In this document: positions 9,927 through 19,930 of the stretch, in pieces
Layout: the number at the start of each line of letters is the position of its first letter
Numbering within the stretch: position 1 is the stretch's first letter
Origin: Clostridia bacterium
Lineage (GTDB): Bacteria; Bacillota; Clostridia; TANB77; CAG-508
NCBI GenBank assembly: GCA_017404545.1
Contig: JAFRCC010000007.1
Coordinates: 36,571 to 100,570 of the forward strand
Direction of reading: 5' to 3'
DNA: 64,000 nucleotides
Notes under the pieces: model-generated
Told to the model about the DNA's origin: nothing
What the model saw: the letters and a program-made list of their open reading frames with translations, nothing else
Databases searched by the model: none
Translations under genes and position numbers: made by a program

Positions 9927-11102
9927 TTATTCTTCTGAAGGTTCTGTATTTTCTTCAGAATTTTCTCCAATATTCTCCTCAATTTCGCTTTTTTGTTCAG
10001 ATTCACCCTTTTGTTGCTCTTCTATTAATTGTCTGAATTGAGATTCACTCTTAATATCTATTTTCCAATTAGTTAATTTAGCAGCCAATCTAACATTTTG
10101 TCCAGATTTACCTATAGCAAGCGATAATTGATCATCTGGAACAATTACTTGTGCAAATTTTTCTTCTTCTTTAATATCAACCGCTAAAACTTGTGCTGGT
10201 AGTAGTGCTGCAGATATGTATATTGATGGATCTGCATTCCATTCAATAACATCAATTTTTTCACCATTTAATTCATTTATAATATTTTGAATTCTTATTC
10301 CTTTTTGACCTACACAAGAACCAACTGGATCGATATTTTCATTTGGAGAATATACTGCAATCTTACTTCTACTTCCTGGATCTCTTGAAACACTTTTTAT
10401 TTCGATTACACCTTCATAAATTTCTGGAATTTCAAGTTCAAACAACTTTCTAACAAAATCTCCATTAGCTCTTGATATAATAACTTGAGGAGCACCTTTA
10501 ATACCTCTTTCTACATTAACTACACACGCTCTTATTTTATCGTTTACTTTATAATTTTCTGTTGATATTTGCTCTTTTAACGGCATAACAGCCTCAAGTT
10601 TTCCAAGGTCAACAACTACTATTCCTCCATCAGCCTTTTGAATTAATCCTGAAACAATTTCTCCCTTTCTCTCTGAGAATTCATCAAACAATACATTCCT
10701 TGACGCTTCTCTTATTTTTTGTATGATAACTTGCTTTGCCGTTTGAGCTGCAATCCTTCCAAAATCTCTAGGAACAATTTCTTCTTGTGCAATATCCCCA
10801 ATATTTAACTTTTTATTTATTTTATGTGCCTCTGTTAAATTGATTTCTACTTTCGCATCTTCAACTGTTTCAACAACAGTTTTTTCTGCATATACATGTA
10901 CTTCCCCAGTTTCAGCATTCATTGTAACTTTAACATTTTCTGAGTTTGAATCATAATTTCTTTTATACGCTGTTACTAATGCAGTTTCTATTGATTCCAG
11001 CATATAATCCTTCTTTATTCCTTTTTCCTTTTCCAAATCTTCTAATGCCGATATAAGTTCCTTGCTATCTATTAATTTATTTTGTTTTAAATCTTTCTTC
11101 AT
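9927..11102 (-). CDS. nusA: Transcription termination/antitermination factor NusA
   Basis: RNA-polymerase-associated factor acting in pausing, termination and antitermination. The N-terminal domain is followed by an S1 domain (residues about 135-200) and two KH domains (GSRSKIAVYSPNENIDPVGSCVGQKGIRIQ and later LAIGKSGQNVRLAAKLTNW). The tail is short and acidic (EENIGENSEENTEPSEE), as in other Gram-positives that lack the C-terminal repeats of E. coli. It lies 14 bp after rimP in the same operon. Confidence 0.96.
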   Translation of the reverse strand: MKKDLKQNKLIDSKELISALEDLEKEKGIKKDYMLESIETALVTAYKRNYDSNSENVKVTMNAETGEVHVYAEKTVVETVEDAKVEINLTEAHKINKKLNIGDIAQEEIVPRDFGRIAAQTAKQVIIQKIREASRNVLFDEFSERKGEIVSGLIQKADGGIVVVDLGKLEAVMPLKEQISTENYKVNDKIRACVVNVERGIKGAPQVIISRANGDFVRKLFELEIPEIYEGVIEIKSVSRDPGSRSKIAVYSPNENIDPVGSCVGQKGIRIQNIINELNGEKIDVIEWNADPSIYISAALLPAQVLAVDIKEEEKFAQVIVPDDQLSLAIGKSGQNVRLAAKLTNWKIDIKSESQFRQLIEEQQKGESEQKSEIEENIGENSEENTEPSEE

Positions 11103-11116
11103 CTCTTAATCCTCCC

Positions 11117-11584
11117 TTAATTATTCCAATCATAAAATTTTTTTATTTGTGAAATATTTTTTCTTTCTATATCTACTGTTGAATTGCTATCTACTTTAAT
11201 TGTTAAACATTCATTATTAAAATTAATAAGTTCTCCAACAAATTCTTTGCTTCCATCTAATGACTTGAATAATTTTATTGTGATTAGCTCTCCAATATTA
11301 TCTTTTAAATGCTTTTCCTTTCTTATCATCTTTTCAACACCCGTAGATGATACTTCGAGAAAATATTGCTCTTTAATGAAATCTTCCTCGTCTAAAATAT
11401 CAGTAATTGCATTGTTTACGTTTTCACAATCATTTAAGTCTATCTCTCCATTTTCTTTCTCAATAAAAATTCTTAAGAAATAGTCTTTTCCTTCTTTTAC
11501 ATATTGAACATCATATAGTTTGTATCCTAAGTCTTCTATAACTTTAGATAATCTATTCTCAATTTTTTCTTCTATATTTGCCAA
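11117..11584 (-). CDS. rimP: Ribosome maturation factor RimP
   Basis: 30S assembly factor and first gene of the nusA-infB operon. The 155-aa product shows the two-domain family pattern, with YDVQYVKEGKDYFLRIFIEKENG, LEVSSTGVEK and the C-terminal Sm-like part. A strong promoter and a leader hairpin precede it. Confidence 0.93.
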   Translation of the reverse strand: MANIEEKIENRLSKVIEDLGYKLYDVQYVKEGKDYFLRIFIEKENGEIDLNDCENVNNAITDILDEEDFIKEQYFLEVSSTGVEKMIRKEKHLKDNIGELITIKLFKSLDGSKEFVGELINFNNECLTIKVDSNSTVDIERKNISQIKKFYDWNN

Positions 11585-11610
11585 TATTTATCCTCCTTAC
11601 TTACGATTAA

Positions 11611-11633
11611 AGAGTGGGATTGGCTCCCACTCT
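11611..11633 (-). promoter_or_regulatory. Leader hairpin of the rimP-nusA-infB transcript
   Basis: Perfect 9-bp GC-containing stem (arms 11611-11619 and 11625-11633) with a 5-nt loop, between the promoter at 11658-11686 and the rimP start. No long T-run follows on the minus strand, so it may be a 5' stabilising or regulatory hairpin rather than a terminator. Confidence 0.5.
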
Positions 11634-11657
11634 TCTGTCCTTTCTTATTGCGTTACT

Positions 11658-11686
11658 ATTATATACTCTTTTCTTTAAATAATCAA
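11658..11686 (-). promoter_or_regulatory. Promoter of the rimP-nusA-infB operon
   Basis: TTGATT, 17 bp, TATAAT on the minus strand. This is a near-consensus housekeeping promoter about 75 bp upstream of rimP. Confidence 0.8.
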
Positions 11687-11706
11687 GCTTTTTTGTTAAA
11701 AGTTTT

Positions 11707-11780
11707 GTTACTATTTAATAGTTATGATAATAATAAAACCTTTCTCTGACATTATTAAATAAAAAGTGTTAAACTGTAAC
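11707..11780. repeat. Short interspersed element, copy A
   Basis: 74-bp segment between the rimP promoter and trmL beginning GTTACTATTTAA and ending AAAGTGTTAAACTGTAAC. The ends are imperfect inverted repeats of each other. The same two ends bound the larger segment 48240-48433 (copy B) with a different interior. This looks like a small non-autonomous repeat family. No coding capacity is seen. Confidence 0.5.
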
Positions 11781-11860
11781 AAAGTTTTTATACATCATAT
11801 TTTTATATTTCTCATTTTTATTTACTTGACATACCTATTATATTCTTATACTAAATTAGA

Positions 11861-12361
11861 TTATTCCCCAAAATAATCACTAGTTTCCTTTAATCCTTCA
11901 AATCCTGTCTGTCTTAAAATTTCATACGTAATAATCGCTACAGAATTTGACAAATTTAAAGATCTTAATGTATTCCTCATCGGAATACGAACTGTTTGCC
12001 CGATATATTTTTGTAATAAATCTTCCGGAAGCCCCTTTGTTTCTTTTCCATACAATACAAAAACCTCATCATATTTCGAGTAATCCACATCTGAATAACA
12101 ATGTGAAGCTTTAGTACTTGCAAAAAACATATTATTCATCTCTGGTGGATATTTTTCTAAAAATTTTTGTAGCGATATATGCTCTTCTACATCTAATTTA
12201 TCCCAATAATCCAATCCAGACCTTTTTAATGCTCTATCGGTTATTTGAAAACCAAGTGGCCTGACTAAGTGTAGTTTAGCTCCTGTAATAGCACAAGTTC
12301 TTGCAATATTTCCTGTATTTTGCGGAATTTCAGGCTCCACCATTACAATATTTATTTTCAT
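11861..12361 (-). CDS. trmL: tRNA (cytidine/uridine-34-2'-O)-methyltransferase TrmL
   Basis: SPOUT-fold methyltransferase for the wobble base of tRNA-Leu. The 166-aa protein has the full family pattern: VEPEIPQNTGNIARTCA, LVRPLGF, LYGKETKGLPEDLL and the knot motif IPMRNTLRSLNLSNSVAI. It stands alone between the rimP promoter region and mutS2. Confidence 0.93.
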   Translation of the reverse strand: MKINIVMVEPEIPQNTGNIARTCAITGAKLHLVRPLGFQITDRALKRSGLDYWDKLDVEEHISLQKFLEKYPPEMNNMFFASTKASHCYSDVDYSKYDEVFVLYGKETKGLPEDLLQKYIGQTVRIPMRNTLRSLNLSNSVAIITYEILRQTGFEGLKETSDYFGE

Positions 12362-12424
12362 ACTATCATTCCTTTCAAAACAGATTTAATATTACTACAA
12401 TCTTAGCGTAATGTCAAAGTAAGC

Positions 12425-12453
12425 TTTAAATATAGCACATAATATGATATAAT
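12425..12453 (+). promoter_or_regulatory. Probable mutS2 promoter
   Basis: TATAAT at 12448 with a weak -35 (TTTAAA) 17 bp upstream, 35 bp before the mutS2 start. Confidence 0.5.
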
Positions 12454-12487
12454 TTTACTCGTAGATTACATTAAAAGGAGATTTATT

Positions 12488-14845
12488 TTGGATAAATATT
12501 ACGAAAAATTAGAGTTTAATAAAATTATCGATATAGCTGAAAAATATTGTGTTACCGATATTGGAAGGTATAAATTAAAAAATTTAGAGCCATCTTTCAA
12601 TAGTTTAGTTGTTTCTCATCTGTTGTCCGAAACTACGCAAACAATTTGTCTTATAAACGAAAGTGGCTATATGCCTATTTCTCCAATAGATAATTTTGAA
12701 TACATTTCTAAAACACTTTCAAGCAATCTGAATCTTTCTTGCTCTGCTCTTTTATCTGTTGGACGCATACTAAATATTTCAAGAAATTTAAAGAAATATT
12801 TTTTTGAAAGGACAGATATTTCAGCATTTGATAATATTGAAAATTATTTTAATAATTTATATACAAATCAGATACTTGAAGATAAAATCTTTAAGTCTAT
12901 TGTTGATGAAAATACTGTTTCTGACGATGCTTCTTCGGAACTCTGCTCTATCAGACGAAAAAGACAGAACCTTGAGAGCTCAATAAAAGAAAGCCTAAAC
13001 AGAATGATTCACTCATCGTATTCAAAATATATTATGGATGCGATAGTAACAATTAGAAATGATAGATATGTTATCCCTATAAAAATTGAATATAAAGATA
13101 GTGTAAAAGGTTTTATACATGATACATCTTATAGCGGATCCACTGTTTTTATAGAGCCATTGCCTATCTTTGATATGAATAATAAAATTCAAGATTTACA
13201 AATAGAAGAAAACACTGAAATTGAACGAATTCTGAAAGATTTAACCGATAAAATCTATCCGATAAGACAAAATATTGAACAAACAGTTGAATCTATTGGA
13301 AATTTAGATGTATTATCTGCAAAAGCTAAATTTTCTCTAGAATTTAAGTGTACAGAGCCAATTATTAATCATGAAAAAATAATAGACATAAAACAAGCAA
13401 GACATCCTTTAATTGATAAAACAAAAGTTGTCCCTGTTTCTATTGAAATTGGTAAAAATTATACATCACTTATAATTACAGGTCCAAATACTGGTGGAAA
13501 AACAGTTTGCTTAAAAACAGCAGGTTTACTATGTTTAATGGCTTATATAGGTCTTCATATCCCTGTTGAAGATGGAAGTAGCATATGCGTATTTGACAAT
13601 ATTTACGCTGATATTGGTGATGAACAGAGTATACAGGAATCGTTAAGTACCTTTTCCTCTCACATGACAAATATTGTTGACATATACAACCATGCAACAG
13701 AAAAAAGTCTTATACTGGTTGATGAACTTGGATCTGGTACAGACCCAGTTGAAGGAGCCAACTTAGCCATAAGCATATTAGAGCACTTTCATAATTTAGG
13801 ATCTATTACCATGGCCACAACACACTATCCTGAAATAAAAAATTATGCTCTTGTAACAGATGGATTTGAAAATGCAAGTTCTGAATTTGATATTGAGAAT
13901 TTAAAGCCTACATATAAGTTATTAGTTGGAATTCCTGGAAAAAGCAATGCATTTGCGATAACAAAAAGATTGGGTATGCCAAACTCAATACTAGATAGAG
14001 CACAATCACTTATGAAAAAAGATAACATAAGTGTTGAAGAGCTTATAAAAAATATATATGACGATAAAATTAAAATTGAAAAAGAAAAGGAAAAAATTAC
14101 TCAAAACTCTAATCAAATTTATAATTTAAGAAAATCTTTGGAAACTGAAAATTTTAACATATTAAATAGAGAAAATGAAATAATTGAAAAAGCTAAAGTA
14201 CAAGCACGCAAAATTTTATTAGATGCAAAAAATGAGGCAACTTCTATTATTTCTGAGTTAAATGAAATTGCTTCTTCCGATGTTCTAAAACAAGCAAATA
14301 ATGCTAGAAACAAACTAAACAAAAATATTCAAAATACCTATACAGCAAAGCATGAAGAGAATTTATACGAAACAAACGACGAAAATATAAGTGTACAAAT
14401 TGGCATGAAAGTTCATATAAAAACATTAAATCAAGATGGAGTTGTACTAAGTAATTCAAATAAATCTAATGAAGTACAAGTTCAAATTGGAAGCATGAAA
14501 ACAAATGTTAAAATTAATAATTTAGAAATTTTAAAGAAAGAAAAGAACAAATCAAATAACAATTATAGTAAGGTAACAAACAATAAACTAAAAGCTAAAA
14601 CTGCTTCTACTGAAATCAATGTAATTGGTCAAACAGTTGATGAAGCAATATTTGTTGTTGATAAATTCCTAGATGATGCAGTACTTTCACATATTCAAGT
14701 GGTCAGAATAGTTCATGGAAAAGGCACCGGGAAACTTCGTGAAGGAATACATCAATTTTTAAGAAAACATCCACATGTTGCTTCTTTTAGAATTGGAACA
14801 TTTGGGGAAGGAGAAATGGGTGTTACAGTTGTTGACTTAAAATAG
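12488..14845 (+). CDS. mutS2: Endonuclease MutS2 / RqcU
   Basis: MutS-family ATPase without a mismatch-recognition domain. Family work links it to suppression of recombination and to splitting collided ribosomes. The core has Walker A GPNTGGKTVCLK and Walker B ILVDELGSGTDPVEG. A long coiled coil (about 515-640) is followed by a KOW-like part and a C-terminal Smr nuclease domain (VVRIVHGKGTGKLREGI). The 785-aa length is normal. The start is TTG at 12488 with an AAAAGGAG ribosome-binding site. Confidence 0.95.
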   Translation: MDKYYEKLEFNKIIDIAEKYCVTDIGRYKLKNLEPSFNSLVVSHLLSETTQTICLINESGYMPISPIDNFEYISKTLSSNLNLSCSALLSVGRILNISRNLKKYFFERTDISAFDNIENYFNNLYTNQILEDKIFKSIVDENTVSDDASSELCSIRRKRQNLESSIKESLNRMIHSSYSKYIMDAIVTIRNDRYVIPIKIEYKDSVKGFIHDTSYSGSTVFIEPLPIFDMNNKIQDLQIEENTEIERILKDLTDKIYPIRQNIEQTVESIGNLDVLSAKAKFSLEFKCTEPIINHEKIIDIKQARHPLIDKTKVVPVSIEIGKNYTSLIITGPNTGGKTVCLKTAGLLCLMAYIGLHIPVEDGSSICVFDNIYADIGDEQSIQESLSTFSSHMTNIVDIYNHATEKSLILVDELGSGTDPVEGANLAISILEHFHNLGSITMATTHYPEIKNYALVTDGFENASSEFDIENLKPTYKLLVGIPGKSNAFAITKRLGMPNSILDRAQSLMKKDNISVEELIKNIYDDKIKIEKEKEKITQNSNQIYNLRKSLETENFNILNRENEIIEKAKVQARKILLDAKNEATSIISELNEIASSDVLKQANNARNKLNKNIQNTYTAKHEENLYETNDENISVQIGMKVHIKTLNQDGVVLSNSNKSNEVQVQIGSMKTNVKINNLEILKKEKNKSNNNYSKVTNNKLKAKTASTEINVIGQTVDEAIFVVDKFLDDAVLSHIQVVRIVHGKGTGKLREGIHQFLRKHPHVASFRIGTFGEGEMGVTVVDLK

Positions 14846-14856
14846 AAGTTTTTATA

Positions 14857-14920
14857 TTATAGGAATTCATTATGAATTTCCTATAATACAAAAAAAGTAG
14901 AGATAAATCTCTACTTTTTT
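14857..14920. terminator. Tandem hairpins between mutS2 and tuf
   Basis: A first stem (14857-14886, one bulge) is followed by a perfect 13-bp stem (14891-14903 with 14908-14920) carrying A6/T6 tails. The second stem can end both mutS2 (+) and the str operon after tuf (-). Confidence 0.85.
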
Positions 14921-14933
14921 ATTTTACTTATAA

Positions 14934-16136
14934 TTAAGCAATAACGTCAGCAACAACACCTGAACCAACTGTTCTACCACCTTCACGAATAGCGAATCTT
15001 AGTCCTTTTTCAATAGCGATTGGTGTAATTAATTCGATTGTCATATCAACGTTATCACCTGGCATACACATTTCTGTACCTTGTGGTAATTCAATAACAC
15101 CTGTAACGTCTGTTGTTCTGAAATAGAATTGAGGTCTATAGTTTGTGAAGAATGGTGTATGTCTTCCACCTTCTTCTTTAGTTAGAACGTATACTTGTGC
15201 TGTGAATTTTGTATGTGGATGAATTGTTCCTGGTTTAGCTAAAACTTGTCCTCTTTCAACTTCTTCTCTTTGAATACCTCTTAAAAGAACACCGATGTTA
15301 TCTCCAGCTTCAGCTTGGTCTAGTAATTTTCTAAACATTTCTACACCAGTAACAACTGTTTTCTTAGATTCATTTGATAAACCAACGATTTCAATTTCGT
15401 CTGAAAGTTTAACAACACCTCTTTCAACTCTACCTGTAACAACTGTTCCTCTACCTGTGATTGTGAATACATCTTCGATAGGCATTAGGAATGGTTGATC
15501 AACTGGTCTTTCTGGAGTTGGGATGTAGCTATCAACAGCATCCATTAATTCTTTCATTGGAGCATATACAGGATCATTAGGATCTGTAGATGTGCTCTCT
15601 AATACGTTTAATGAAGATCCTTTGATGATTGGAATCTCGTCACCTGGGAAATCATAGCTTGATAATAAGTCTCTAACTTCCATTTCAACTAATTCTAATA
15701 ATTCTGGATCATCAACCATATCGCATTTATTTAAGTAAACAACGATATATTTAACACCAACTTGTCTAGCAAGTAAGATGTGCTCTCTTGTTTGAGGCAT
15801 TGGTCCATCAGCTGCAGAAACAACTAATATAGCACCATCCATTTGAGCTGCACCTGTGATCATGTTCTTTACATAGTCAGCATGTCCTGGGCAGTCAACG
15901 TGAGCATAGTGACGATTGTCTGTCTCATACTCAACGTGTGCAGTATTGATTGTGATTCCTCTAGCTTTTTCTTCTGGAGCACCATCAATTTGATCGTATG
16001 CTTCGAATTTAGCTTTTCCTAATAATGATAAATATTTTGTAATAGCAGCTGTTGTAGTTGTTTTACCATGGTCAACGTGTCCGATTGTACCAATGTTAAC
16101 GTGTGGTTTGGTTCTTTCAAATTTCTCCTTTGCCAT
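14934..16136 (-). CDS. tuf: Elongation factor Tu
   Basis: GTPase that delivers aminoacyl-tRNA to the ribosome. The full 400-aa EF-Tu shows GHVDHGKTT, the switch-[19 protein letters not shown] and the conserved C-terminal [12 protein letters not shown]. It is the last gene of the str operon, with its own 220-bp spacer after fusA, an AGGAGG-type ribosome-binding site and a possible promoter with a TATAAA box near 16227-16232. Confidence 0.98.
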   Translation of the reverse strand: MAKEKFERTKPHVNIGTIGHVDHGKTTTTAAITKYLSLLGKAKFEAYDQIDGAPEEKARGITINTAHVEYETDNRHYAHVDCPGHADYVKNMITGAAQMDGAILVVSAADGPMPQTREHILLARQVGVKYIVVYLNKCDMVDDPELLELVEMEVRDLLSSYDFPGDEIPIIKGSSLNVLESTSTDPNDPVYAPMKELMDAVDSYIPTPERPVDQPFLMPIEDVFTITGRGTVVTGRVERGVVKLSDEIEIVGLSNESKKTVVTGVEMFRKLLDQAEAGDNIGVLLRGIQREEVERGQVLAKPGTIHPHTKFTAQVYVLTKEEGGRHTPFFTNYRPQFYFRTTDVTGVIELPQGTEMCMPGDNVDMTIELITPIAIEKGLRFAIREGGRTVGSGVVADVIA

Positions 16137-16273
16137 TTTAAAATTCCTCCTTTAAATTTTGTACGCTCTTATGTCGTACATATTTATATTTTTGAAAATT
16201 AAAAACTATTTTCTCGATACCGCCATTTTATACTATATGTTCTAAAAAAGCAAGTATTTTCTTAAATTTTCGG

Positions 16274-16308
16274 TTTGCATCAAACTGGACGATACCTTTT
16301 GATGCAAA
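16274..16308. repeat. Perfect inverted repeat in the fusA-tuf spacer
   Basis: Eleven-base perfect arms TTTGCATCAAA (16274-16284) and its complement (16298-16308) with a 13-nt loop. No T-run follows on the minus strand. It may be an mRNA processing site, a weak terminator or an operator in front of tuf. Confidence 0.5.
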
Positions 16309-16357
16309 ATCTCTATTCTTTATCAATTCTAGTACCAAAATAATCGCCCACTTGACA

Positions 16358-18439
16358 CTAGTCTTTCTTAGCTCTACTAGATACTATTGCATCTAATACA
16401 GATTTTGGAACTTCTTCATAGTGAGAAGGTTCCATTGAGTATGTTCCTCTACCTTGAGTTTTAGAACGTAAGTCTGTAGCATAACCAAACATTTCAGATA
16501 ATGGTATAAATGCTCTGATTTCTTGGTTTCCAGCTTTTGCTTCCATTCCTTCCATTCTTCCACGTCTAGCGTTGATATCTCCAATAACATCTCCCATATA
16601 TTCTTCTGGAACTGTTACTTCAACTTTCATGATTGGCTCTAATATAACAGATTTAGCTTGTTTACAAGCCTCTTTAAATGCCATAGAAGCAGCAATCTTG
16701 AATGCCATTTCTGAAGAGTCAACTTCGTGGTATGAACCATCAACTAATGTAGCTTTGAAGTCGATAACTGGATATCCAGCAAGGATTCCGCTTTCAGCAG
16801 CTTCTCTAATTCCGTCTTCAACTGGTTTGATGTATTCTTTTGGAACAGCACCACCAACGATTTTACTTTCGAATTTAATACCGCTACCTGGCTCTAATGG
16901 TTCCATTTCAATCCATACATCACCATATTGACCATGTCCACCTGATTGACGTACGAATTTACCTTGAACTTTAACTGTATTTCTAATTGTTTCTTTGTAA
17001 GAAACTTGTGGTTTACCTACAGTACATTCAACTTTGAATTCTCTCTTCAATCTATCAACGATGATATCTAGGTGAAGCTCACCCATACCAGCAATAATAG
17101 TTTGTCCAGTTTCTTGATCTGTATGTGTTTTGAATGTTGGATCTTCTTCAGCTAGTTTAGCTAAAGCAATACCCATCTTCTCACTGTTAGCTTTGTCCTT
17201 AGGTTCAATAGCTATATCAATAACTGGCTCTGGGAATTCCATTGATTCTAGAATAACTGGCGCTGATGGATCACATAAAGTATCACCTGTAGAAACTTCT
17301 TTTAATCCAACTGCTGCTGCTATATCTCCAGCATAAACTTTGTCTAAGTCTTCTCTGTGGTTAGCATGCATTAATAATAGTCTTCCTATTCTATCTTTCT
17401 TTCCTTTATTTGCATTTAATATTGTAGATCCTGAATCCAATGTTCCTGAATATACTCTTATGAAACATAATTTTCCAACGAATGGATCAGTAGCAATTTT
17501 GAAAGCTAAAGCTGCGAATGGTTCGCTATCGCTTGGTTTTCTATCTGTTTCATTTCCATCTAAGTCAACCCCTTTAATAGCTGGGATGTCAACTGGAGAT
17601 GGTAAATAATCAACAACAGCATCTAATAATTCTTGAACACCTTTGTTCTTATATGAAGAACCACATGTCATTGGAACTATTGTGTTGGCAATTGTTCCTT
17701 TTCTTAGACCTTTCTTAATTTCTTCAGCTGTTAATTCTTCACCTTCTAAGTATTTCATCATTAATTCATCATCTTGCTCTGCAGCATTTTCAATCATATT
17801 AGCTCTATATTCATTAGCTTTTTCAACTAAATCTGCAGGAATATCTGTTTCTTCAATTTCAATACCTTTATCATCTTTGTGGATGAACGCTCTCATTTTG
17901 ATTAAGTCTACAATTCCTTGGAAGTTATCTTCTGCTCCAATTGGTAATTGGATTGGAACTGGGTTTGATCCTAATCTATCTTTAACTTGGTCTATACAAC
18001 CATAGAAATCAGCACCTGTAATATCCATTTTGTTAACGTATATCATTCTTGGTACTTGATACTTATTAGCTTGTCTCCAAACTGTTTCTGATTGAGGTTG
18101 AACTCCACCTTTGGCAGCTAAAACTAATACTGAACCATCAAGAACTTTTAAAGATCTCTCAACTTCTACAGTAAAATCAACGTGACCTGGTGTGTCAATG
18201 ATATTGATTCTGTGACCTAACCAGTGACATGTTGTTGCAGCAGAAGTAATTGTTATACCTCTTTCTTGCTCTTGAACCATCCAGTCCATTGTTGCTGCAC
18301 CCTCGTGAACTTCTCCTATTTTATGAGTTTTACCTGTGTAAAATAGAATTCTCTCAGTTGTAGTTGTTTTACCAGCATCGATATGAGCCATTATTCCTAT
18401 ATTTCTTGTTTTTTCTAAAGGAAACTCTCTTCCAGCCAT
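16358..18439 (-). CDS. fusA: Elongation factor G
   Basis: Translocase GTPase. G motifs are visible ([28 protein letters not shown]), then domains II-V with [14 protein letters not shown] and the RRGRMEGME loop. The start is [10 protein letters not shown], 10 nt after a TCCTCC (AGGAGGA) box; the open frame upstream to 18499 is not translated. The resulting 693 aa is normal. It lies between rpsG and tuf in the str operon. Confidence 0.98.
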   Translation of the reverse strand: MAGREFPLEKTRNIGIMAHIDAGKTTTTERILFYTGKTHKIGEVHEGAATMDWMVQEQERGITITSAATTCHWLGHRINIIDTPGHVDFTVEVERSLKVLDGSVLVLAAKGGVQPQSETVWRQANKYQVPRMIYVNKMDITGADFYGCIDQVKDRLGSNPVPIQLPIGAEDNFQGIVDLIKMRAFIHKDDKGIEIEETDIPADLVEKANEYRANMIENAAEQDDELMMKYLEGEELTAEEIKKGLRKGTIANTIVPMTCGSSYKNKGVQELLDAVVDYLPSPVDIPAIKGVDLDGNETDRKPSDSEPFAALAFKIATDPFVGKLCFIRVYSGTLDSGSTILNANKGKKDRIGRLLLMHANHREDLDKVYAGDIAAAVGLKEVSTGDTLCDPSAPVILESMEFPEPVIDIAIEPKDKANSEKMGIALAKLAEEDPTFKTHTDQETGQTIIAGMGELHLDIIVDRLKREFKVECTVGKPQVSYKETIRNTVKVQGKFVRQSGGHGQYGDVWIEMEPLEPGSGIKFESKIVGGAVPKEYIKPVEDGIREAAESGILAGYPVIDFKATLVDGSYHEVDSSEMAFKIAASMAFKEACKQAKSVILEPIMKVEVTVPEEYMGDVIGDINARRGRMEGMEAKAGNQEIRAFIPLSEMFGYATDLRSKTQGRGTYSMEPSHYEEVPKSVLDAIVSSRAKKD

Positions 18440-18585
18440 ATTTTCCTCCTTATTACATTTTATTTTTGTTAACATAATTTTAAAGTCCTGTATACACAAA
18501 ATTATAGGAAATAATTCCTATAATTCTGTGACTTATTAATTTAGTTAACTTTACTAATTCGATATTAAAAATGTTATCATAAATT

Positions 18586-19056
18586 TTACCATTTATAGTG
18601 TGCAAAAGCTTTGTTAGCTTCAGCCATTCTATGCATATCTTCTTTCTTCTTGAATGCTCCACCATTTCCAGCTACTGCATCCATTATTTCACCAGCTAAT
18701 TTTTCAGACATAGTTTTTTCATGTCTATTTCTAGCATAAATAACTAACCATCTTAAACCTAATGTTTGTCTTCTTTCTGGTCTAATTTCGATTGGCACTT
18801 GGTATGTAGCACCACCAATTCTTCTAGCTTTAACTTCAAGAACTGGCATTACATTGTTAAGTGCTTCTTCAAATACTTCTAGTGGACTTTTACTTTCTTT
18901 TTCTTTTATGATATCAAACGCATCATAAACTATTTTTTGAGCAACTGTTTTTTTACCATCTAACATAACATTGTTGATTAACTTTGTAACAACTTTGCTG
19001 TTATACATTGGATCTGGTAAAACTTCTCTTTTTGCTATATATCCTTTTCTTGGCAC
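18586..19056 (-). CDS. rpsG: 30S ribosomal protein S7
   Basis: Primary 16S rRNA binding protein that nucleates the 30S head. The 156-aa sequence runs from [18 protein letters not shown] to the family C-terminus [16 protein letters not shown]. It is part of the str operon but separated from rpsL by an unusually long 312-bp spacer. Confidence 0.97.
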   Translation of the reverse strand: MPRKGYIAKREVLPDPMYNSKVVTKLINNVMLDGKKTVAQKIVYDAFDIIKEKESKSPLEVFEEALNNVMPVLEVKARRIGGATYQVPIEIRPERRQTLGLRWLVIYARNRHEKTMSEKLAGEIMDAVAGNGGAFKKKEDMHRMAEANKAFAHYKW

Positions 19057-19368
19057 TTTTCTTCCCTCCTTCTTTGTAATTATCTACCTCGTATTGCCTC
19101 GTCATGATTCCTCTTCTCTTCGTCGATATATACATATCATCTCCTCGTTCATCGTAACAATCATTGCACTACTCGTATCTAATTTCAAAATTTATAAAAA
19201 TTTCATCTGGTATTTATCCTATAAAATACCTAAGGTACTCTAAAAAGTTTAATACTATATCTACTTCTTAAACTTCTTCGTTAAGTGCTATATATTCTAT
19301 ATCTAAATTTAAGTAACTAACCTTAATATTAGTAAGTTATAGCACCTTGCAATTGTTCTAAATACATT
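19057..19368. other. 312-bp rpsL-rpsG spacer with a long-range stem
   Basis: This spacer is longer than usual inside the str operon. It contains an 8-bp perfect pair, GTGCTATA at 19285-19292 and its complement at 19338-19345, enclosing a smaller pairing. On the minus strand the half nearest rpsG is purine-rich with a good ribosome-binding site. No gene with support was found; overlapping short frames have no recognisable product. Confidence 0.5.
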
Positions 19369-19782
19369 TTACTTTTTAGGTTTCTTTGCTCCGTATTTAG
19401 ATCTAGCTTGCATTCTATCTTTAACACCAGCTGTATCTAGTGTTCCCCTGATTATGTGATATCTAACACCAGGAAGATCTTTTACTCTTCCTCCTCTTAT
19501 AAGAACAACACTGTGCTCTTGTAAGTTATGTCCTATTCCAGGAATATAAGATGTTACTTCATAACCATTTGATAGTCTAACCCTTGCTACTTTTCTTAAA
19601 GCTGAGTTTGGTTTCTTAGGTGTAACTGTTTTTACAACTGTACATACACCTCTTTTTTGTGGTGAACGTCTGTCAGTCATTCTCTTTTTCATAGAATTAT
19701 ATCCGTGTTGAAGAGCTGGAGCTGTAGATTTTGTTTCACCTGTTTTTCTTCCTTTTCTTACTAATTGATTAATTGTTGGCAC
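19369..19782 (-). CDS. rpsL: 30S ribosomal protein S12
   Basis: Decoding-centre protein of the small subunit. The 137-aa sequence has the invariant [11 protein letters not shown] loop and [17 protein letters not shown], the RimO target region. It is the first gene of the str operon, about 90 nt downstream of a consensus promoter. Confidence 0.98.
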   Translation of the reverse strand: MPTINQLVRKGRKTGETKSTAPALQHGYNSMKKRMTDRRSPQKRGVCTVVKTVTPKKPNSALRKVARVRLSNGYEVTSYIPGIGHNLQEHSVVLIRGGRVKDLPGVRYHIIRGTLDTAGVKDRMQARSKYGAKKPKK

Positions 19783-19835
19783 TTAAATTTCACCTCCTAT
19801 TTTTATTAATAAGTTCCTGACAAAATCAAAAAACT

Positions 19836-19873
19836 AACCGTTAATATAGTCAATGCTTAGTATATTAACGGTT
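19836..19873 (-). terminator. Terminator-like hairpin overlapping the str-operon transcription start
   Basis: Perfect 13-bp stem (19836-19848 with 19861-19873, 12-nt loop) followed on the minus strand by TTTTTT. It can terminate the upstream 616-aa gene. It also begins about at the transcription start of the rpsL promoter (19877-19905), so it would be the 5' end of the str mRNA. Confidence 0.75.
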
Positions 19874-19876
19874 GTT

Positions 19877-19905
19877 ATTATATCATCTATACTACAATAA
19901 GTCAA
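19877..19905 (-). promoter_or_regulatory. str operon (rpsL) promoter
   Basis: TTGACT, 17 bp, TATAAT on the minus strand, close to consensus. Transcription should start near 19870, inside the hairpin 19836-19873. Confidence 0.85.
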
Positions 19906-19930
19906 TGATTATCTAAGTAGTTTTGTTTTT

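Noticed and set aside
18971..19243. Plus-strand 90-codon frame across the rpsG start and spacer
   Set aside because: Overlaps the S7 start on the other strand, has no ribosome-binding site and no recognisable sequence.
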